DNA from: Phormidium tanganyikae FI6-MK23
GTDB lineage: Bacteria > Cyanobacteriota > Cyanobacteriia > Leptolyngbyales > Leptolyngbyaceae
NCBI GenBank assembly: GCA_019359175.1
Contig: JAHHHU010000025.1
Coordinates: 1-58,595 of the forward strand
Length of the DNA: 58,595 nucleotides
Direction: 5' to 3'
In this document: in pieces, positions 55,049-58,595 of the stretch
How positions within the stretch are numbered: position 1 is the stretch's first letter
Layout: every line of letters begins with the position of its first letter
Translations under genes and position numbers: made by a program
Notes under the pieces: model-generated
The model's database searches: none
Told to the model about the DNA's origin: nothing
What the model saw: the letters and a program-made list of their open reading frames with translations, nothing else

Positions 55049-55447
55049 ATGCAAACCGTCCTAATCGTGGAGGATGATCTGATTAATGCCAGAGTGTTTT
55101 CCAAAATCCTGACCAAACGCGGAGGTTTGGCAGTCAAGCATACTGAAAATGTAGACGAAGTGATTCAAATTGCCCAGTCCGGTGAGGCAGACATTATTCT
55201 GATGGATGTGTCTCTCTCGCGCAGTATGTACCAAGGCAAAGCAATGAACGGGATTCAGTTAACTCAACTGCTGAAAGCCGATACCCAAACTGCTAGTCTG
55301 CCGATCATTCTCGTGACTGCTCATGCAATGGAAGGCGATCGAGAAAATTTCCTCAAGCAAAGTGGTGCAGATGGATATATCTCGAAGCCTGTAGTCGATC
55401 ATCAAGCGTTTGTCGATCAGATCGTGGAGTTGCTGCCAACAGCGTAG
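55049..55447 (+). CDS. Stand-alone CheY-like response regulator
   Basis: This 132-aa single receiver domain has the acidic pair in IVEDD, the phospho-Asp in IILMDVSLSRS, a Thr in LVTAHAM and the Lys in YISKPVVD. An insertion after the Asp (SRSMYQGKAMNGIQL) lengthens the beta3-alpha3 loop compared with typical CheY. There is no output domain and no adjacent kinase, so it works by protein contact. AGAGGAA precedes the ATG at 55049. It diverges from gyrA across 146 bases. Confidence 0.93.
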   Translation: MQTVLIVEDDLINARVFSKILTKRGGLAVKHTENVDEVIQIAQSGEADIILMDVSLSRSMYQGKAMNGIQLTQLLKADTQTASLPIILVTAHAMEGDRENFLKQSGADGYISKPVVDHQAFVDQIVELLPTA

Positions 55448-55585
55448 GGGCATGGCGTTCACCAAAGAGAACTTAGTAAATACACTAGTACTATTTTAGC
55501 GCGATTTTGGCAAGTCGCTCTAGTCGAGTCGTACTTTAAGATCTTGTGGGTCGGACATCTTGCCCGACCATTCAAACTCAGCAAC

Positions 55586-56104
55586 TCATAACTCAGTCAA
55601 ATACTGTTTGTAGCCCAGGTCATCAAGTTTTGCTTGCTTGTCGCGAACCATCTCCGCAAGACTCTGGCGATAAGCTTGCACTTTTGTAAATAACGTAGGG
55701 TCGTGGCTTGCCAGAATTTGCACTGCTAAAAGTCCTGCATTTTTCGCATTCCCGATCGCAACTGTTGCAACCGGAATTCCCGCTGGCATCTGCACGATCG
55801 AATACAACGAATCGACCCCTTGAAGCGTTTTCGTCTGCACCGGAACCCCAATCACAGGTAAAGCTGTCATCGATGCCACCATTCCCGGTAGATGCGCTGC
55901 ACCTCCCGCCCCCGCAATAATCACCTTCAATCCTCTAGTGTGTGCTTGTTTTGCATACTCGACCATGCGCTCTGGAGTGCGATGGGCTGAAACGATTTCG
56001 ACCTCACACGGCACACCGAATTCCTCGCAAACTGCTATCGCGGATTGCATCGTCGGCAGATCCGAGTCGCTGCCCATAATAATTCCAATCAATGGCTGAG
56101 TCAT
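55586..56104 (-). CDS. purE: N5-carboxyaminoimidazole ribonucleotide mutase
   Basis: PurE moves the carboxyl group of N5-CAIR to give CAIR in purine synthesis. The 172-aa protein has [12 protein letters not shown], the catalytic His in SAHRTPERM, and [20 protein letters not shown]. purK is not in the window. It diverges from nagA with 38 bases between the chosen start codons, so their promoters must overlap the genes or each other. Confidence 0.96.
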   Translation of the reverse strand: MTQPLIGIIMGSDSDLPTMQSAIAVCEEFGVPCEVEIVSAHRTPERMVEYAKQAHTRGLKVIIAGAGGAAHLPGMVASMTALPVIGVPVQTKTLQGVDSLYSIVQMPAGIPVATVAIGNAKNAGLLAVQILASHDPTLFTKVQAYRQSLAEMVRDKQAKLDDLGYKQYLTEL

Positions 56105-56142
56105 ATGCGAAAATCCAAATCGAATGCGATCGAGTGTATGAA

Positions 56143-57264
56143 ATGCGTTTCCTGATTATCAATGCTCAAGTGCCCGGTTTCCAAGGATTGCAGCAAATTT
56201 TGATCGACAAAGTGATTTTAGAGATTGCACCGCGAATCGAAACCACTGCGAATGTTCTCGATGTTGCAGGCGATTGGGTTTCTCTCGGTGGCATTGATTT
56301 ACAGATTAATGGTGCATTGGGGTTAGCATTTCCAGATCTCAATACAGAAAATTGCGATCGACTTGAGCAAATTTGTCAATTCCTTTGGGATCAAGGAGTG
56401 GATGGATTTTTACCGACGATCGTCACGACTTCGATCGACAATATTGCGAGATCGCTCTCCGTTCTTGCTGATTCAAAATTTCCTCAAATCCTCGGTGTCC
56501 ATCTCGAAGGACCCTTTCTCAGTCCCGAAAAACGCGGCGCACATCCCGAAGAATTTCTTTTACCGCTCACCGTCGAAACAGTGAAACGAGTGTTAGGCGA
56601 TTACGCTTCGATCGTCAAAGTCATGACCCTTGCACCCGAACTTGATCCAAGTGGGAATGCGATCGCTTATCTTAAATCCCTTGGAATCACCGTTAGTCTA
56701 GGACATTCCCAAGCTACTGCCGCCCAAGCACAACAAGCTTTCCAACAAGGGGCTTCAATGGTGACACACGCCTTTAATGCAATGCCGAGTTTGCACCATC
56801 GAGAACCTGGACTACTTGGAGCCGCGATCGCGAATCCGAATGTTTACTGTGGCTTAATTGCCGACGGTCAGCACGTTTCTCCGATCATGATTGATATCTT
56901 GCTGCGTGCGAGTCAGTGCGATCACGGAATCTTTCTCGTCAGCGATGCCCTCTCCCCACTGGGCTTGCCCGACGGACGCTACCCTTGGGATTCACGCGAG
57001 ATTAAAGTCATCAACGGAACGGCAAGACTACTCGATGGCACATTAGCAGGCACAACTCGATCTCTCTTTTCTGGTGTGCAAAATCTCGTCAATTGGCAGA
57101 TTTGCGACTTGGGAACTGCGATCGCGATCGCCACGACTGCCCCACGAACCGCGATCGGTCTACCGCTCTATCTCAATCAACCCGCGCAGCTCCTTCGCTG
57201 GCGGCAGAATAACGCAGCTTCAATGCAGCGAATTCACATTGATTCGCAGACGAATTTTATGTGA
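56143..57264 (+). CDS. nagA: N-acetylglucosamine-6-phosphate deacetylase
   Basis: NagA removes the acetyl group from GlcNAc-6-phosphate during amino-sugar recycling. The 373-aa amidohydrolase shows the metal and catalytic residues in [56 protein letters not shown] and [13 protein letters not shown] chose MRFLIINAQ at 56143; the frame is open 17 codons further upstream, overlapping the start of purE. Confidence 0.93.
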   Translation: MRFLIINAQVPGFQGLQQILIDKVILEIAPRIETTANVLDVAGDWVSLGGIDLQINGALGLAFPDLNTENCDRLEQICQFLWDQGVDGFLPTIVTTSIDNIARSLSVLADSKFPQILGVHLEGPFLSPEKRGAHPEEFLLPLTVETVKRVLGDYASIVKVMTLAPELDPSGNAIAYLKSLGITVSLGHSQATAAQAQQAFQQGASMVTHAFNAMPSLHHREPGLLGAAIANPNVYCGLIADGQHVSPIMIDILLRASQCDHGIFLVSDALSPLGLPDGRYPWDSREIKVINGTARLLDGTLAGTTRSLFSGVQNLVNWQICDLGTAIAIATTAPRTAIGLPLYLNQPAQLLRWRQNNAASMQRIHIDSQTNFM

Positions 57265-57336
57265 CAGATACAATTCTGGCTCACAAAGTTCCGAAATCTG
57301 TTAAAGATTCTTTTACACTGCGCGTATAGGACAGCA

Positions 57337-57658
57337 ATCCTGGGCGAATTGCACCACCGCCCGCAACGAATTCCACAAAAAACGGGGCACGGTTCAGGTG
57401 CCCCCAAGATACTCAGATTGACTTGTCAAAGCAAAAGTTCCTTTACAGCCTCGAACAAACCTGTAAAACTACGGGTGACTGCTGAGGTATTCGGGGTTTT
57501 GCCTATCCGTACAATAGCTGAGAAACTAACACCGTAGTCCTGGCTACATGAAAATTTCATAAGAACCTCATGTTTCTACGCAAATAATTAGCAATCCAAA
57601 AATAATTCTGACCTTTCTACTGAGAAGAATTGCTCCGTACCGTATACGGAGCTTTTTT
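57337..57658 (+). ncRNA. Candidate small RNA or chlM leader
   Basis: A possible -10 hexamer (TATAGG at 57325-57330) precedes the segment. Inside it GGGGCAC/GTGCCCC (57384-57404) forms a perfect stem with a 7-base loop, and a textbook terminator ends it, 85 bases before chlM. nagA ends 368 bases before the terminator, so the terminator is not simply that gene's. I do not recognise a known RNA family, and the 5' end is a guess. Confidence 0.35.
57632..57658 (+). terminator. Rho-independent terminator upstream of chlM
   Basis: GCTCCGTA and TACGGAGC pair (8 bp) around CCGTA and are followed by TTTTTT. It lies between the nagA-chlM spacer RNA and chlM, so it may also serve as an attenuator for chlM. 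Confidence 0.9.
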
Positions 57659-57742
57659 CATGAAGTCAAACTTCTTGGTCGGGCAGGTGCGATCGAGTAA
57701 TACGATAAGTAAAAGGGAATTCACACGAAGAAACACAAATTT

Positions 57743-58423
57743 ATGAACGGTGTCGATGATAAAACCGAAGTGCGCGAGTACTTTAATGCAACAGGCTTCG
57801 ATCGCTGGCAACGAATCTACGGCGATGGAGAAGTTAACAAAGTTCAGCTTGACATCCGAACGGGGCATCAACAAACAGTCGATACGCTGCTCAGTTGGCT
57901 GAAAAGCGATGGAAATTTAGCCGATTTGGCGATTTGTGATGCAGGCTGTGGAGTCGGAAGTTTGAGCATTCCACTGGCGCAAGAGGGAGCGAAGCTGTTT
58001 TCCAGCGATATTTCCGAAAAGATGGTCGGGGAAGCGAAAGAAAGAGCGATCGAGCTTGGACTGAATGACAATCCCAGTTTCTCAGTGCAGGATTTAGAAG
58101 CTCTCAGTGGGAAATATCACACCGTTGTCTGTCTCGATGTATTAATCCACTATCCCGCCGAACAAGCGATCGATATGATCAAACATTTGGCAGGTTTGGC
58201 AGACGATCGCATAATTCTAAGCTTTGCACCGAAGACTTTTTTGCTAACAATTCTGAAGCGCATTGGCGAATTTTTCCCAGGTCCAAGCAAGACAACCCGC
58301 GCCTACCAACACCGTGAAGCTGACATTGTAAAAGTGTTAGAAAGTTGCGGCTTCAAGGTTCAGCGAACTGCGATGACTAGCACTAAATTCTATTTCTCAC
58401 GAATGCTAGAAGCAGTTCGATAG
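57743..58423 (+). CDS. chlM: Magnesium-protoporphyrin IX O-methyltransferase
   Basis: ChlM methylates Mg-protoporphyrin IX with S-adenosylmethionine in chlorophyll synthesis. The 226-aa protein has the family signature VREYFNATGFDRWQRIYG, SAM motif I (ICDAGCGVGSLSIPLAQEG), the acidic SSDISEKMV and CLDVLIHYP. The C-terminal third (HREADIVKVLESCGFKVQR) completes the fold. The gene is preceded by a terminator-containing leader. Confidence 0.96.
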   Translation: MNGVDDKTEVREYFNATGFDRWQRIYGDGEVNKVQLDIRTGHQQTVDTLLSWLKSDGNLADLAICDAGCGVGSLSIPLAQEGAKLFSSDISEKMVGEAKERAIELGLNDNPSFSVQDLEALSGKYHTVVCLDVLIHYPAEQAIDMIKHLAGLADDRIILSFAPKTFLLTILKRIGEFFPGPSKTTRAYQHREADIVKVLESCGFKVQRTAMTSTKFYFSRMLEAVR

Positions 58424-58501
58424 AAAATTCGCTGATTCTCGAACAGTCTGTCGAGTCGCATTACTTCCGGGAGCAACCCAAATGTGCAAAAGACTCAAGC
58501 T

Positions 58502-58540
58502 GCTCAGGTTGCATTGAGATAAACACAGCGCAACTTGAGC
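58502..58540. repeat. Imperfect hairpin near the right edge
   Basis: GCTCAGGTTGC and GCAACTTGAGC pair over 11 bp with one G-T wobble around a 17-base loop, 79 bases after chlM. It may be a terminator without a T run or the subterminal hairpin of a mobile element cut by the window edge; the following GATTGACATTCTCCCGC resembles IS200/IS605-type element ends. Confidence 0.4.
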
Positions 58541-58595
58541 ATCTGATTGACATTCTCCCGCTTCCCCTGTGCTCCCGACCGTTTCAATCACCGGT

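Larger units (their letters stand above)
57265..57742. other. Intergenic region between nagA and chlM
   Basis: The 478 bases contain no credible open frame. They hold a 7-bp GC hairpin (57384-57404), a strong terminator (57632-57658) and a GTAG/CTAC mini-hairpin near 57533-57546. These suggest a small RNA gene or a regulated leader of chlM (see the ncRNA entry). Confidence 0.5.

Noticed and set aside
57337-57658. 6S RNA or tmRNA
   Set aside because: I cannot see the long 6S hairpin with central bubble or a tmRNA acceptor/tag frame, so I left it as an unassigned candidate.

Overview
The window is chromosomal DNA of a cyanobacterium. The evidence is the very frequent GCGATCGC (HIP1) octamer, an allophycocyanin-B alpha subunit (ApcD), Mg-protoporphyrin methyltransferase (ChlM), Thf1/Psb29, a CrtO-type carotenoid ketolase, glycolate dehydrogenase GlcDEF with D-glycerate 3-kinase, and a CIRCE-controlled solo GroEL. 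No heterocyst gene is visible. A filamentous Leptolyngbya-like or Oscillatoria-like host is only a guess.

Left part (1-17.8 kb): the last 25 codons of an unidentified gene and a strong terminator; a three-gene phosphorelay operon on the minus strand (multi-PAS/GAF kinase, REC-kinase, REC with a histidine-less DHp-like tail); then a photorespiratory cluster (glcE, glcF, glcD, further on glycerate kinase) interspersed with an alpha/beta hydrolase, ilvE, a Ser/Thr kinase overlapping bioD, and a hemerythrin protein. Two decayed genes lie here: an ATP-grasp remnant between glcF and glcD, and an Rpn-family nuclease pseudogene between the hydrolase and ilvE.

Middle (18-42.9 kb): mostly housekeeping genes (crtO, nrdJ, a TonB-like protein, prmA, serA, ammonia-lyase, prohibitin, aminotransferase plus thioredoxin, groEL, radical SAM, a GT39-like glycosyltransferase, GNAT, vWA, thf1, cynS, CDF transporter). 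Small accessory genes (Uma2, antitoxin-like, DUF4926 with a truncated DUF6883 partner, a frameshifted pentapeptide protein) are scattered among them.

Accessory stretch (42.8-51.3 kb): a two-gene small-protein/HNH cassette bounded by direct repeats of the 3' end of the CDF gene; Uma2; an alpha/beta hydrolase; a broken DUF924 gene; a compositionally odd 1014-aa NACHT NTPase ending in 31 pentapeptide repeats; a cluster of five copies of a dispersed palindromic repeat around a DUF559 nuclease; an uncharacterised helical protein; and a degenerate 21-bp-repeat coding remnant. This is the most likely place for an undescribed system.

Right part (51.3-58.6 kb): apcD, a GyrA/ParC-type subunit lacking a recognisable GyrA box, a CheY-like regulator, purE divergent from nagA, a 478-base gap holding a candidate small RNA with a strong terminator, and chlM. 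The last 60 bases may be the edge of a mobile element.
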